From contig NZ_WIXK01000002.1 in the NCBI RefSeq assembly GCF_009617595.1, positions 372,001 to 436,000 of the forward strand: a DNA stretch of 64,000 nucleotides. Reading direction: 5' to 3'. The DNA is from Tritonibacter aquimaris. Its GTDB lineage: Bacteria > Pseudomonadota > Alphaproteobacteria > Rhodobacterales > Rhodobacteraceae. Position numbers and translations under genes: made by a program. The first letter of the stretch is position 1, and every line of letters starts with the position of its first letter. The notes under the pieces were generated by a model. That model saw only the letters and a program-made list of their open reading frames with translations, ran no database searches and was not told where the DNA came from. Positions 36,647-45,599 of the stretch are shown here, piece by piece.

Positions 36647-37720
36647 TTAAGCGTCCTGTCCCCAGTCCTTGTCCTGCATTTCGCGCAGACGACTGGCGGT
36701 GCGTTCAAATTCAAACACGCCTTCGCCTTCGCGGTACAGGAATTCAGGCTCGGAAGCGGCGGAACAGATTACCCGCACCCGTGCCTCGTAGAGCGCGTCG
36801 ATCAGGGTAACAAAGCGTTTGACCTCATTGAAGTTTTCCCGCCCGAGGCTTGGGATGTCTTCGAGGATCAGTACTTTTACCTCAGCCGCAATGGCGAGAT
36901 AATCGCCCGGGCCCAGCATTTTGCCGCACAGATCAAAGAAGCGCGCCCGTGCCACCCCATTGCGAAACGCCGGAAGTTCCACCAGACGGCCCTTAACCTC
37001 AAGCTGCAGCGGATCTGCGCTGCCGCCGCCGGACAGATCTTCCCAGATTGCCTGGATCTGCGCCCGTGCCGCGCCGTCGATCGGGGTAAAGTATACCTGC
37101 GATCCTGTAAGGCGATCCTGACGGTAGTCGGTGGGCGACACCATTTCCCAGACCTCAAGCTGTTGTTTGATCAGCTCAATGAAGGGCAAAAACAGCTGCC
37201 GGTTCAGCCCGTCCTTATAGAGATCATCGGGCACCCGGTTTGAGGTTGTTACCACCGTCACCCCGGCTTCAAACAGCGCTTCAAACAGGCGGCCCACAAT
37301 CATCGCATCGGTAATATCGGTGATCTGCATCTCATCAAAGGCCAGAAGCCGCACCGATTGTGCCACTTCCCGCGCCACCGGGGCCAATGCATCTGCGGTG
37401 TTTTTCTGCCGCGCCACATGCATCTTGGCGTGGATTTCCTGCATGAAGGCATGGAAATGCACCCGGCGGCAGGGGATATCGCCCAGGCTTTCCACAAAGA
37501 GATCCATCAGCATGGATTTGCCGCGTCCAACCCCACCCCATAGGTAAAGGCCTTTTACCCTTTGCGGCTGTGCTTTGCGAAACAAGCCGCGTTTTACCGG
37601 GGTGGCTCTCAGCTCTTCGCCGATGCGATCAAACAGCGGAATAACGGCGGTCTGGGCTGGATCCGGGCGAATTTCGCCCGCGTCCAATTTGGACTGGTAG
37701 AGTGCATGAAATGTGGTCAT
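36647..37720 (-). CDS. zapE: Cell division protein ZapE (AFG1-like ATPase)
   Basis: A 357-residue AAA-type ATPase. Walker A is LWGGVGRGKSMLMDLF, with the downstream family motif RRVHFHAFMQEIHAKMH. Walker B is LLAFDEMQITDITDAMI, followed by TSNRVPDDLYKDGLNRQLFLPFI. ZapE acts at the Z-ring in E. coli; mitochondrial AFG1/LACE1 is its counterpart. In many alphaproteobacteria zapE lies just upstream of mdh in the TCA-cycle gene cluster, but here no mdh is visible. It is divergent from an MFS gene. Confidence 0.93.
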   Translation of the reverse strand: MTTFHALYQSKLDAGEIRPDPAQTAVIPLFDRIGEELRATPVKRGLFRKAQPQRVKGLYLWGGVGRGKSMLMDLFVESLGDIPCRRVHFHAFMQEIHAKMHVARQKNTADALAPVAREVAQSVRLLAFDEMQITDITDAMIVGRLFEALFEAGVTVVTTSNRVPDDLYKDGLNRQLFLPFIELIKQQLEVWEMVSPTDYRQDRLTGSQVYFTPIDGAARAQIQAIWEDLSGGGSADPLQLEVKGRLVELPAFRNGVARARFFDLCGKMLGPGDYLAIAAEVKVLILEDIPSLGRENFNEVKRFVTLIDALYEARVRVICSAASEPEFLYREGEGVFEFERTASRLREMQDKDWGQDA

Positions 37721-37810
37721 GGCAGTGCCATAGCCTCTCGTTGCCGAGTTGAAAAGAAAGCGATGGGTTCGCGTAAGGAATTTTTAGATCACATCTTTAT
37801 TTCAAAGAGG

Positions 37811-37824
37811 TTTAGCGTGCTAAA
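37811..37824. promoter_or_regulatory. Possible operator palindrome upstream of zapE / MFS gene
   Basis: A perfect 6-bp inverted repeat TTTAGC-GT-GCTAAA in the 271-base divergent gap between zapE and the MFS transporter. Size and place suit a dimeric regulator, but no adjacent regulator gene exists. Chance cannot be excluded. Confidence 0.25.
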
Positions 37825-37991
37825 TGTGCACAGAAGTGGGCAGCACAGACGGCAAAAGCTGCGGTGACGCGCGCATAATTGCGGCGGCACGCAGCGTCAG
37901 TTCAATTTTCCTGACTCTCACCCGCATTTTTTCTGATTTGACTGGCCGCATGTGCCGCTTAGTTTGAGCGCAAGCTTTGAAAGGACGCCAG

Positions 37992-39251
37992 ATGACCCAA
38001 TCTGCCAGCGCAGAGCGCGCCCCCTTGCCCCTGTTTACCCCGGTTTTGATCGTGGGCTGCATCATTATTATGGTCAGCTTTGCGGTGCGCGCCTCATTTG
38101 GAGTGTTTCAGATCCCCATTGCCGAGGAATTTGGCTGGGCGCGGGCAGAGTTTTCGCTGGCGATTGCCATTCAGAACCTCGCCTGGGGGATCGGCCAGCC
38201 CATTTTTGGCGCGCTGGCCGAGCGGATAGGAGACCGTAAGGCAATTGTACTGGGGGCGATTGTTTATGCAACTGGTCTGGTGCTGAGCGCAGGCGCCACC
38301 ACGGCCGAGGCGATGCAGGCCTATGAATGGCTTGTGGGGTTTGGCATTGCGGGCACCGGGTTTGGCGTGGTGCTTGCGGTTGTTGGGCGCGCAAGTTCGG
38401 ATGAGAACCGTTCGATGTCGCTGGCAATTGTAACTGCGGCCGGGTCTGCGGGGCAGATTTTTGGTGCGCCGACGGCGGAATGGCTGCTTTCGTTTCTCAG
38501 CTGGCAGATGGTGTTTATGATCTTTGCAACTGTTGTGCTTGCGCTCATTTTGACGCTGCCTTTGATGCGTGCACCTGCGATGGCGAGTAAGGCTGAGCTG
38601 GAAGAGAGCCTTGGCGGGATCCTGCGCAAGGCGATGAAGGATCCCAGCTATACGCTGATCTTTTTGGGGTTTTTCAGCTGTGGCTATCAGCTGGCGTTTA
38701 TCACCGCCCATTTCCCGGCCTTTGTGACCGAGATGTGTGGGCCGATTTTGCCCGGAAGTATTCTGCATGGAATAGGGGTCACCAGCACCTCAGCGCTGGG
38801 GGCGGTGTCGATAGCGCTGATCGGGGCGGCCAATGTGGGTGGCACGCTGATGGCGGGCTGGGCCGGGAAGCGGTTTTCCAAGAAATACCTGTTGGCGGGG
38901 ATCTATCTGGCGCGCACCGTGGTGGCGGGTGGCTTTATCCTGATGCCGATCACGCCGATGTCGGTTGTGGTGTTTTCGATCCTGATGGGATCACTGTGGT
39001 TGGCCACGGTGCCGCTGACCTCGGGGCTGATCGCGCATATCTACGGGCTGCGCTATATGGGCACGCTTTATGGGATCGTGTTTTTCAGCCATCAGCTTGG
39101 TGGGTTTTTGGGCGTGTGGCTCGGCGGGCGCATGTATGACACCTATGGCGATTACACCTTTGTGTGGTGGATTGGGGTGGCGGTTGGTGCCTTTAGCGCA
39201 ATTGTGCATCTGCCGGTGCGCGAACGGCCGCTGCAGGCGGCGGCTGCGTAA
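37992..39251 (+). CDS. MFS transporter (OFA-like, 12 helices)
   Basis: 419 residues with 12 predicted transmembrane helices. MFS motifs are present: the loop 2-3 motif AERIGDRKAIVLG, and the second-half equivalent WAGKRFSKKYLLAG. The N-terminal pattern VSFAVRASFGVFQIPIAEEFGWARAEFSLAIAIQNLAWG is common in monocarboxylate/oxalate-formate-like carriers. The substrate is not predictable. The ATG at 37992 has AAAGGACGCCAG upstream, so the slightly longer start at 37977 is unlikely. The gene stands alone and ends three bases before an intergenic palindromic element. Confidence 0.85.
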   Translation: MTQSASAERAPLPLFTPVLIVGCIIIMVSFAVRASFGVFQIPIAEEFGWARAEFSLAIAIQNLAWGIGQPIFGALAERIGDRKAIVLGAIVYATGLVLSAGATTAEAMQAYEWLVGFGIAGTGFGVVLAVVGRASSDENRSMSLAIVTAAGSAGQIFGAPTAEWLLSFLSWQMVFMIFATVVLALILTLPLMRAPAMASKAELEESLGGILRKAMKDPSYTLIFLGFFSCGYQLAFITAHFPAFVTEMCGPILPGSILHGIGVTSTSALGAVSIALIGAANVGGTLMAGWAGKRFSKKYLLAGIYLARTVVAGGFILMPITPMSVVVFSILMGSLWLATVPLTSGLIAHIYGLRYMGTLYGIVFFSHQLGGFLGVWLGGRMYDTYGDYTFVWWIGVAVGAFSAIVHLPVRERPLQAAAA

Positions 39252-39253
39252 CG

Positions 39254-39424
39254 CCGGGGCGCTGCCCCGGACCCCGGAGTATTTTTAAAAAGGTGAAGAG
39301 GTTGCGTTTGCGCACAAAGTGGGCTGCGTCGCGCGAAGCGATCCCGGAACGGTTCGCCCGCGCCGCGTTAGCGGCGCGAGGCCCAACCAGATGAGATCTT
39401 CAGATCGAAAATGGGCGGGAGCAC
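39254..39424 (-). repeat. Convergent-intergenic palindromic element, copy 4 (longest)
   Basis: Read on the minus strand: GTGCTCCCGCCC, stem GATCT-GA-AGATC, box GTTGGGC, stem GCGCCGC-TAAC-GCGGCGC, an inserted segment of about 75 bases, then CCTCTTCACCTTTT and AAATACTCCGGGG. It closes with a separate stem CCGGGGC-AGC-GCCCCGG at 39254-39270. Blocks match copy 3 almost exactly. It fills the whole gap between the converging MFS and HAD genes. Confidence 0.75.
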
Positions 39425-39430
39425 CTGGCC

Positions 39431-40057
39431 CTATTGCGCGTCCTCAGGGCTGAGCAGCCCTTCTGCAACCAGCCGATCCGCCCAACCTTTTGGGGTGGTG
39501 AACAGATGCGTGTGCCAGCCCCGCGCCGCGGCGGCGTCGATGTTTTCGGGGCGATCATCAGCAAAGATCAGCTCGGCACCGCGATAACCGCTGCCCTGTT
39601 CCAGATGGGCATAGATCTCAGCGTCGGGTTTGATGCATTTCAGATGGCCCGAGACATAGGCCTCGTCAAATTCAGATAGAAACTCATATTCCCCCTTGGC
39701 GATTTCAAAGGTCTCAACCCCAAAATTGGTCAGCGCCAGCACCGGAATACCCTTGGCTTTCAAGGCGCGCAGCAGGCGTACGGAATGCGGGATGCGCGGG
39801 CTGGCCATTTCCAGCCAGCGATCGTGCCACATGCGGATTTCGTCTGCCCATTTGGGGTGCGCCTCTGCCAGGGCGTAGATGGTTTCTTTCAGCGGTGCGC
39901 CACGATCCACGTCGAGATTGGCCTCATGAATGGGAACCTCGTCAAAAAACGCTGTGCGGCGTTCTTCGCCGATCTGGGTGTCATAGAATTGCTCCGGCTC
40001 CCAGGTGATCAGCACGCGGCCGAGGTCAAAGACCACCGCTTTAATTGTATCCGTCAT
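39431..40057 (-). CDS. HAD-superfamily hydrolase (YihX-like phosphatase)
   Basis: 208 residues. Motif I is VFDLGRVLITWEP, where the usual second Asp is Gly, as in YihX-type sugar phosphatases (DLGNV). Motif II is LALTNFG, motif III the Lys in HLKCIKPDAEIY, and motif IV IFADDRPENIDAAAARGW. A helical cap domain lies between motifs I and II. The substrate is unknown, with small phosphorylated sugars likely by analogy. The ATG ending at 40057 follows AAAGGACATTTG, a good ribosome binding site. It lies 22 bases after the DMT transporter gene, on the same strand. Confidence 0.85.
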   Translation of the reverse strand: MTDTIKAVVFDLGRVLITWEPEQFYDTQIGEERRTAFFDEVPIHEANLDVDRGAPLKETIYALAEAHPKWADEIRMWHDRWLEMASPRIPHSVRLLRALKAKGIPVLALTNFGVETFEIAKGEYEFLSEFDEAYVSGHLKCIKPDAEIYAHLEQGSGYRGAELIFADDRPENIDAAAARGWHTHLFTTPKGWADRLVAEGLLSPEDAQ

Positions 40058-40079
40058 CAAATGTCCTTTGATCGATCTG

Positions 40080-41021
40080 TCAGGCAGGTTGTGTTTGCCC
40101 GTGTTTGCTTTCGCGCCAGACTGAAACAAGTCCGGCGCCAATAATCAACAGCGCGCCGATCCAGACTTGCGGTTCGGGCCAGTCCTGAAACAGCAGCACC
40201 CCCCAGAGGATCGCCAGTGGCAGCGCAATATATTCAAACGGTGCAATCAGCCCGGCTTCGGCGGTTTTATAGGCGTGGCTGATCAGATAGCCGCCCATGG
40301 AGCCCGCAAGCCCCGCGCCAATAAACAGCGGCCATTCACCCGAACTGGGCCAGCTCCAGGCGCGCAGTAGAAACCCCGCGATCTCACCACCATCGCCCTG
40401 CCAGTGGCCATCACCAAACATGAGGCCGGCCAGCGCGCTCAGCAGCAAAAAGGCGCAGAGCGGATAAAATGACAGCGCCACGGTTGCATCCACCGGACCA
40501 ATGCGGCGGCTGAGCACATGCATGCCCGCATAGCCGCAGGCCCCGATCAGCGGCAGCAGCGCGGCCCATTGGAAACTGTCCCCACCCGGGCGCATGATCA
40601 CCAGCACGCCGAGAAACCCCACTGCAACCGCGCTCCAGCGCCAGGGGCCGACGTGTTCGCGCAGCACAAAGACCGACAGCACCGTGACAATCAGCGGGGT
40701 GGCAAAGCTGATCGCAACCGCTTCGGCCAGGGGCATGATCGCAAGCCCGGTGAAAAACGTCAGATTGGCCCCCAAAACCAGACCAGCCCGCAAAAGCTGC
40801 AGCCGGGGCCTACGGGTTCTGAGCTGGTTCATCCCGCCCGCGAGGGGTGTCAACACCATGAGCAGCAGTGCCATTGCCACCAGCGAGCGGATGAACACCA
40901 CCTGATACAGCGGATAATCCGAAGACAGAAACTTGAACAGCATATCAATGATCGAAAAGCTGACCGCGCCGCCGACCGCTGCCAAAATGGCGATGAGTTT
41001 TCCTTGGTTTTCTGGGGCCAT
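40080..41021 (-). CDS. DMT-family (EamA) transporter
   Basis: 313 residues with ten hydrophobic segments arranged as two EamA repeats. The first repeat has FKFLSSDYPLYQVVFIRSLVAM and LAIMPLAEAVAISFATPLIVTVLSVFVLRE. The second repeat has ISHAYKTAEAGLIAPFEYIALPLAILWGVLLFQDWPEPQVWIGALLIIGAG. Such proteins are usually exporters of small metabolites (amino acids, nucleotides, riboflavin in some). The substrate is unknown. It is the first gene of a pair with the HAD hydrolase. A short palindrome lies 30 bases upstream of its start. Confidence 0.88.
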   Translation of the reverse strand: MAPENQGKLIAILAAVGGAVSFSIIDMLFKFLSSDYPLYQVVFIRSLVAMALLLMVLTPLAGGMNQLRTRRPRLQLLRAGLVLGANLTFFTGLAIMPLAEAVAISFATPLIVTVLSVFVLREHVGPWRWSAVAVGFLGVLVIMRPGGDSFQWAALLPLIGACGYAGMHVLSRRIGPVDATVALSFYPLCAFLLLSALAGLMFGDGHWQGDGGEIAGFLLRAWSWPSSGEWPLFIGAGLAGSMGGYLISHAYKTAEAGLIAPFEYIALPLAILWGVLLFQDWPEPQVWIGALLIIGAGLVSVWRESKHGQTQPA

Positions 41022-41050
41022 CGCAGCTGTCTTTCACCATAGGGGTGGTA

Positions 41051-41065
41051 CACTTCATCGAAGTG
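41051..41065. promoter_or_regulatory. Possible operator upstream of the DMT transporter
   Basis: Inverted repeat CACTTC-ATC-GAAGTG in the divergent gap between the DMT transporter and the NIPSNAP gene, 30 bases from the transporter start. It is extended imperfectly by flanking bases. No regulator gene is adjacent. Confidence 0.3.
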
Positions 41066-41185
41066 GTAGGGGCTTTGCGGTGATGCATCAAGCCCTGTGA
41101 ATGTGTGGGGCAAAGATCATCATTATTCCCGCGCGCCGGGTCGCTGTATCCTTGGCCCGTCAACAGCACAGAAAGACATGCGGCC

Positions 41186-41524
41186 ATGATCACCTGTTAC
41201 CTCACCTATGAGATCGACCCGGACAAACTGGCGAAATTCGAGATCTATGCAAAGGCCTGGATCCCGCTGGTGGCGCGGTTTGGCGGCACCCATCTTGGCT
41301 ATTTTCTGCCCCATGAAGGTGCCAGTGATCTGGCGGTGGCCCTGTTCAGTTTTCCCTCGCTTGCGGCTTATGAAACCTATCGGGTGCAAAGCCTGCAGGA
41401 CGCGGATTGCCAGGCGGCTTTTGCCTATGCGGCCCGCCATAAAATCATCCGCCGCTATGATCGGCAGTTTCTGCGTCCGGTGCTGGAGGGGGATCTACAG
41501 GCCCTGCGTGACGATCAGGATTGA
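41186..41524 (+). CDS. NIPSNAP family protein
   Basis: 112 residues, one ferredoxin-like alpha/beta domain. [42 protein letters not shown] followed by [16 protein letters not shown] is the NIPSNAP pattern. Bacterial family members are small dimeric proteins of unclear enzymatic role. The ATG at 41186 begins the first beta strand, so it was chosen over the upstream in-frame start. Its 3' end overlaps the converging YaiI gene by 10 bases. Confidence 0.8.
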   Translation: MITCYLTYEIDPDKLAKFEIYAKAWIPLVARFGGTHLGYFLPHEGASDLAVALFSFPSLAAYETYRVQSLQDADCQAAFAYAARHKIIRRYDRQFLRPVLEGDLQALRDDQD

Positions 41525-41967
41525 GCCGCGCGCAATTCGCGTTCCAGCGCATCAAGAAACCGGGAGCGGTCGGCCTTGGTGAAACCTTTGCCACCGCCCT
41601 GTGTGCCCAAAGGGTTGGCGGCGCGCAGATCTGCCATCAGATCGCGCATCGCCAACTGCTGGCCGATATTGGCTGGCGTGAACCGTTCGCCATTGTGGCG
41701 CAGCACCCGCGCGCCTGTTTCAATGCATTTGGCCGCCAGCGGGATATCACCGGTGACAACCACATCCCCTGCGCCGCAGCGCTCAGCGATCCATTTGTCG
41801 GCCTCATCCGCGCCCTCTGACACAATCACTGTTTGCACCAATGGGTTTGGCGACGGGCGCAGCCCGCCGTTGGAGACCACATACATCTGGATCTTGTGGC
41901 GTGTGGCGACACGCTCTGCCTCGGCTTTCACCGGGCAGGCGTCCGCATCAATATAAAGCGCGCTCAC
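41515..41967 (-). CDS. YaiI/YqxD family protein (DUF188)
   Basis: 150 residues. It begins [22 protein letters not shown] and has [64 protein letters not shown] and [17 protein letters not shown]. These are the conserved blocks of the UPF0178 family, a PIN-like domain with likely acidic metal site (DADACPV, GDIPLA). The biochemical role is not established. The start is GTG, overlapping the sthA stop as GTGA, so translation is coupled to sthA. Confidence 0.9.
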   Translation of the reverse strand: MSALYIDADACPVKAEAERVATRHKIQMYVVSNGGLRPSPNPLVQTVIVSEGADEADKWIAERCGAGDVVVTGDIPLAAKCIETGARVLRHNGERFTPANIGQQLAMRDLMADLRAANPLGTQGGGKGFTKADRSRFLDALERELRAAQS

Positions 41968-43472
41968 TCAGCCGCCTTGGTGCTATCGGCAGCCGGTTTA
42001 TCAGTGTCGCGCTTTGCATCTGATTTTTTGGCTGCGGCCTTTTTTGGCTTCGCTGCAGAGGGCACTTTGTATTCTTCCGGAATGGGCATCCGGTTGAACG
42101 CATCAAGGCCCGCGATTTTATAGGCTTCGGCCAGGGTGGGGTAGTTGAAGGTGTTTTGCACAAAGTAATCCACCGTGCCCTGCAGGTTCAGCACCGCCTG
42201 GGCAATGTGGATCAGCTCGGTTGCGCCTTCGCCAACGATCTGCACACCCAGCACTCGGCGGGTTTTGAGCGAGAACAGCATCTTCAACATGCCATGTTCC
42301 AGCCCCATGATGTGCCCGCGTGAGGTTTCGCGGAAACGGGCGATGCCCACTTCATAGGGTACATCGCGCTCTTTCAGCTCTTCTTCGGACATGCCGCAGG
42401 TGGACATTTCCGGAACCGAATAGATGCCATAAGGGAACCAGGGGCTTTCGGGGACGGTTGGGGTTTCCAGCGCGTGGCAGGCGGCAACCCGGCCCTGTTG
42501 CAGCGAGGTCGACGCCAGCGACGGGTGGCCGATCACATCCCCAGTGGCATAGATATGAGGCACTTTGGTTTGGTAGGTCTTGCGCTCTACTTCTAGGCGG
42601 CCGCGGTGATCTGTTTGCAGCCCGACCGCATCAAGGTTCAGCCGCTCGGTGTTGCCCATCCGGCCCGCTGCAAACAGCAGCATATCACCCCGGATATGGC
42701 GGCCATTGGCGAGCGTGATTTCAATATGGTCACCTTCGTCGTCAATCGATTCAATCGCAGAGCCCAGACGCAGATCCACGCCGTTTTCGCGGATCTGGTG
42801 GGTGAATTCTTCGATCAATGTGCGGTCGATGAAATCAAGGAAGGTCTCGCGCGGTTCAACCAGCGTGACGCGCACATCAAGCGCCGAGAACATGGTGGCA
42901 TATTCCACCCCGATCACGCCGGCGCCCACAACAATCAACGAGCGTGGGATTTCGGCCATTTCGAGGAATTCATCCCCATCCACCACGGTTGTGCCGTTAA
43001 AGGGCACATAATCCGGGCGATAGGTGCGGGTGCCGGTGGCGATCAGGAATTTCTCGCCGGTGACACGGGTGGTGTCGCCCGCTTCGATTTCGACCTCAAC
43101 CTCATTGGGCCCAACAAAATGCGCCATACCCGCAAGGGTTTCCACGTGATTGCGGTTGAACTGATGTTCCAGCACATCGACCTCATAGTCGAGCGTCATA
43201 TGCAAACGCGCCTTGAGATCTTCGGCCTTGATCTGATCTTTCACCCGGTAGGAGCGGCCATAAAAGCTGCGCTCGCGCCAACCGGTGAGGTTCAATACGG
43301 TTTCGCGCAGGGTCTTTGACGGGATCGTGCCGGTGTGCACAGAAACCCCACCCAGACGATCTTTGCGGTCGATCACCAGCACCCGGCGTTTGAGCTTAGC
43401 CGCTTGAATGGCGGCGGTGCGCCCGGAAGGGCCGGAGCCGATGACAATCAGGTCGTAGTCAAAATCGCTCAT
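41964..43472 (-). CDS. sthA: Soluble NAD(P)+ transhydrogenase SthA, with extra basic tail
   Basis: A 502-residue FAD flavoprotein of the pyridine nucleotide-disulfide reductase family. FAD-binding [16 protein letters not shown] is at the N-terminus. The position of the redox disulfide reads [17 protein letters not shown] without the two cysteines, as in SthA. The NAD-binding segment is [15 protein letters not shown], and the dimerisation domain ends [20 protein letters not shown]. The enzyme equilibrates NADPH and NADH. The last 30 residues are a Lys/Ala-rich tail ([17 protein letters not shown]) that E. coli SthA (466 residues) lacks. It is followed by YaiI and preceded by the formylglutathione hydrolase gene. 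Confidence 0.93.
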   Translation of the reverse strand: MSDFDYDLIVIGSGPSGRTAAIQAAKLKRRVLVIDRKDRLGGVSVHTGTIPSKTLRETVLNLTGWRERSFYGRSYRVKDQIKAEDLKARLHMTLDYEVDVLEHQFNRNHVETLAGMAHFVGPNEVEVEIEAGDTTRVTGEKFLIATGTRTYRPDYVPFNGTTVVDGDEFLEMAEIPRSLIVVGAGVIGVEYATMFSALDVRVTLVEPRETFLDFIDRTLIEEFTHQIRENGVDLRLGSAIESIDDEGDHIEITLANGRHIRGDMLLFAAGRMGNTERLNLDAVGLQTDHRGRLEVERKTYQTKVPHIYATGDVIGHPSLASTSLQQGRVAACHALETPTVPESPWFPYGIYSVPEMSTCGMSEEELKERDVPYEVGIARFRETSRGHIMGLEHGMLKMLFSLKTRRVLGVQIVGEGATELIHIAQAVLNLQGTVDYFVQNTFNYPTLAEAYKIAGLDAFNRMPIPEEYKVPSAAKPKKAAAKKSDAKRDTDKPAADSTKAAE

Positions 43473-43487
43473 ATCAGGGGCTCCTTG

Positions 43488-44321
43488 TTAGCTGGCGTAG
43501 AGCGCGTCGGCGTGGAAGGCGACGTGCTCTTCGATAAAGGTGGATACAAAGTAATAGCTGTGGTCATAGCCCGGCTGCAGGCGCAAAGTTGCCTGTTGGC
43601 GACGGGTATTGACGGCTTCGGCCAAGGATTCAGGTTTCAGCAGATCCAGAAACTGATCCTCGGTGCCGGTATCAACCAGAACCGGCCCGGCAAAACCCTC
43701 GGTGCGCATTTGCAGCGTTGCATCATGGCGGGCCCATTTGCTTTCGTCGCTGCCAAGATAAGCGCTGAGCTGCTTGCGGCCCCAGTCGCTTGCGCTGGGG
43801 TTGCAGATTGGCGCAAAGGCAGAGACTGATTTGAACCGCCCCTTCAGGCCCATCGCCAGTGTCAGCGCACCATGTCCGCCCATCGAATGGCCGGTGATTG
43901 ACTGACGCGTCATATCCAGCGCGAAATTCTCAGCAAGCAATGCAGGCAGATCCTCGGCGATATAGTCCCACATGTTGAAATGGGGGGCCCAGGGATCTTG
44001 GCTTGCGTTCACGTAAAACCCGGCGCCCTGGCCCAGATCATAGGCTTCATCATCGGCCACACCTTCGCCACGGGGCGAGGTGTCTGGAAATACAATTGCA
44101 ATGCCTTGCTCGGCACACCAGGCCTGTGCGCCCGCTTTGGTCATGGCGTTTTCATGGGTGCAGGTCAGGCCCGACAGATACCAGAGCAGCGGCACCGGGC
44201 CATCGCGGGCTTCTTCGGGCAGAAACAAACCAAAGGTCATGTCGCAATTGGTGGCCGCGCTGCGGTGACGATAGACGCCCTGGGTGCCGCCAAATGCTTT
44301 GTTTTCTGAAAGGGTTTCCAT
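43488..44321 (-). CDS. fghA: S-formylglutathione hydrolase
   Basis: A 277-residue alpha/beta hydrolase. The family stretch LLWYLSGLTCTHENAMTKAGAQ is followed by IAIVFPDTSPRGEGVADDEAYDLGQGAGFYVNA. The nucleophile is Ser146 in ITGHSMGGHGAL, and the catalytic Asp and His are expected in LVDTGTEDQFL and PGYDHSYYF. It hydrolyses S-formylglutathione to formate and glutathione in formaldehyde detoxification. The usual partner adhC is not within the window. It lies 15 bases upstream of sthA on the same strand, so the two are probably one operon. Confidence 0.94.
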   Translation of the reverse strand: METLSENKAFGGTQGVYRHRSAATNCDMTFGLFLPEEARDGPVPLLWYLSGLTCTHENAMTKAGAQAWCAEQGIAIVFPDTSPRGEGVADDEAYDLGQGAGFYVNASQDPWAPHFNMWDYIAEDLPALLAENFALDMTRQSITGHSMGGHGALTLAMGLKGRFKSVSAFAPICNPSASDWGRKQLSAYLGSDESKWARHDATLQMRTEGFAGPVLVDTGTEDQFLDLLKPESLAEAVNTRRQQATLRLQPGYDHSYYFVSTFIEEHVAFHADALYAS

Positions 44322-44440
44322 GAATCGCCTCCTACCTTGGTGCCATACCGCTAACGGGCCAAAGGTGACCCGTCCAGCACATGCTTACTGACGCGGGGAG
44401 TTTTTGCGTGGAATGATTGCTTTTGTCTGAATTTGGCGGC

Positions 44441-45370
44441 TTAAAGCGCGGAAACCCAGGCGATCACCAGCGGCAATGTCACAATCGACGCGGCGGTTGA
44501 AAGGAAAATCGCAGCTGATGCGCGTTGTGGGGCAACGCCATAGTACTGCGCAATCATAAAGATATTGCCCGCCGCGGGCAGGGCGGCAGCGGCGATGGCA
44601 ACCTGCGCCCGAAACGCGTCAACCGGAAACAGATATAGCACGCAGACCGCCATTGCGATTGGATGCACCACCAGTTTGCCAAAGCTGAGCCAGGCCGCGG
44701 TTTGCATGCGCTCGGTTGATTTCACCGCCAGCGACGCGCCAATGGCAAACAGCGCACCGGGGGTGGCGGCACCGGACATGATGTTCAGGAAATCCGCCAT
44801 TGGCGCAGGCATCGGCAGCGCCCAGGCTGACCACATAAGCCCCGCGCTGATCGACACAATCAATGGGTTGGTCAACACACTGCGCAGAATGCGCCAGACC
44901 CCCGCAGGGCTGAAACTCTGCCCGCGTCCGATGGTGATCAGCACCACAATCAACGAGGAAAACACCACCATATCAATGCTGACAATCAGCATCATCGGGC
45001 CAATTGCGGCCTCTCCAAACAGGATCGCCATCATCGGCAGACCAAGAAACCCGGTGTTGCCGGTGGCAAAACACTGCGCTTCGACGGCGGCGACCGGCAG
45101 GCTGAGCTTGCGCCGATAGGCCACCAGCTGCGCCAGACCATAGGTGGCAAAGGTTGCCACCAGATAGGCCATCATCAATTCAACGTTGAAGATCTCATCA
45201 ATGGATAGATTGGCCGCAAAGCGAAACAGCATCGCGGACAGGGGGAAGAAAAAAACAAATTTTGTCAGCACTGCGGTGGCCGACGCAGGCAGAAACCCGC
45301 TGCGCGCAGCCCCAAAACCCAATCCGATGATAATAAAAAAGGGCAGCGTTCTGAGAAAAACATCCAACAT
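44441..45370 (-). CDS. AEC family transporter (auxin efflux carrier-like)
   Basis: 309 residues with ten hydrophobic helices in two groups of five, interrupted by FFPLSAMLFRFAANLSIDEIFN. The motif NTGFLGLPMMAILFGEAAIGP is the conserved core of AEC carriers, and the second half repeats LPAAGNIFMIAQYYGVAPQRASAAIFLSTAAS. Members carry malonate, malate or other carboxylates. The substrate is unknown here. The TetR gene diverges from it, with a 229-base gap, so it is a candidate target of that regulator. Confidence 0.85.
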   Translation of the reverse strand: MLDVFLRTLPFFIIIGLGFGAARSGFLPASATAVLTKFVFFFPLSAMLFRFAANLSIDEIFNVELMMAYLVATFATYGLAQLVAYRRKLSLPVAAVEAQCFATGNTGFLGLPMMAILFGEAAIGPMMLIVSIDMVVFSSLIVVLITIGRGQSFSPAGVWRILRSVLTNPLIVSISAGLMWSAWALPMPAPMADFLNIMSGAATPGALFAIGASLAVKSTERMQTAAWLSFGKLVVHPIAMAVCVLYLFPVDAFRAQVAIAAAALPAAGNIFMIAQYYGVAPQRASAAIFLSTAASIVTLPLVIAWVSAL

Positions 45371-45599
45371 ACCCGAGTGCTAGCGGCAAATGTGCAAAAG
45401 GCAAAGCGAGATCGTGAACTGGTTACAAAAAATGACCAATTCGGGTGAAAACACTGTGCGACCTATGCGTCTGTGCAACGCCAGAGGGGCAGAAAATAGC
45501 GATTTCAGGCTGCATCAATACAAGTTTCCTTGAGCCAGCTTGTCCCTTTTGCCTGCCTTGGCCTAAATTGGGAAAAAACGGATCAAAACGGAACACGCT

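Noticed and set aside
45419-45446. Firm TetR operator
   Set aside because: The inverted repeat is imperfect (AACTGGTTAC versus TGACCAATT), so I mention it only with the TetR gene.
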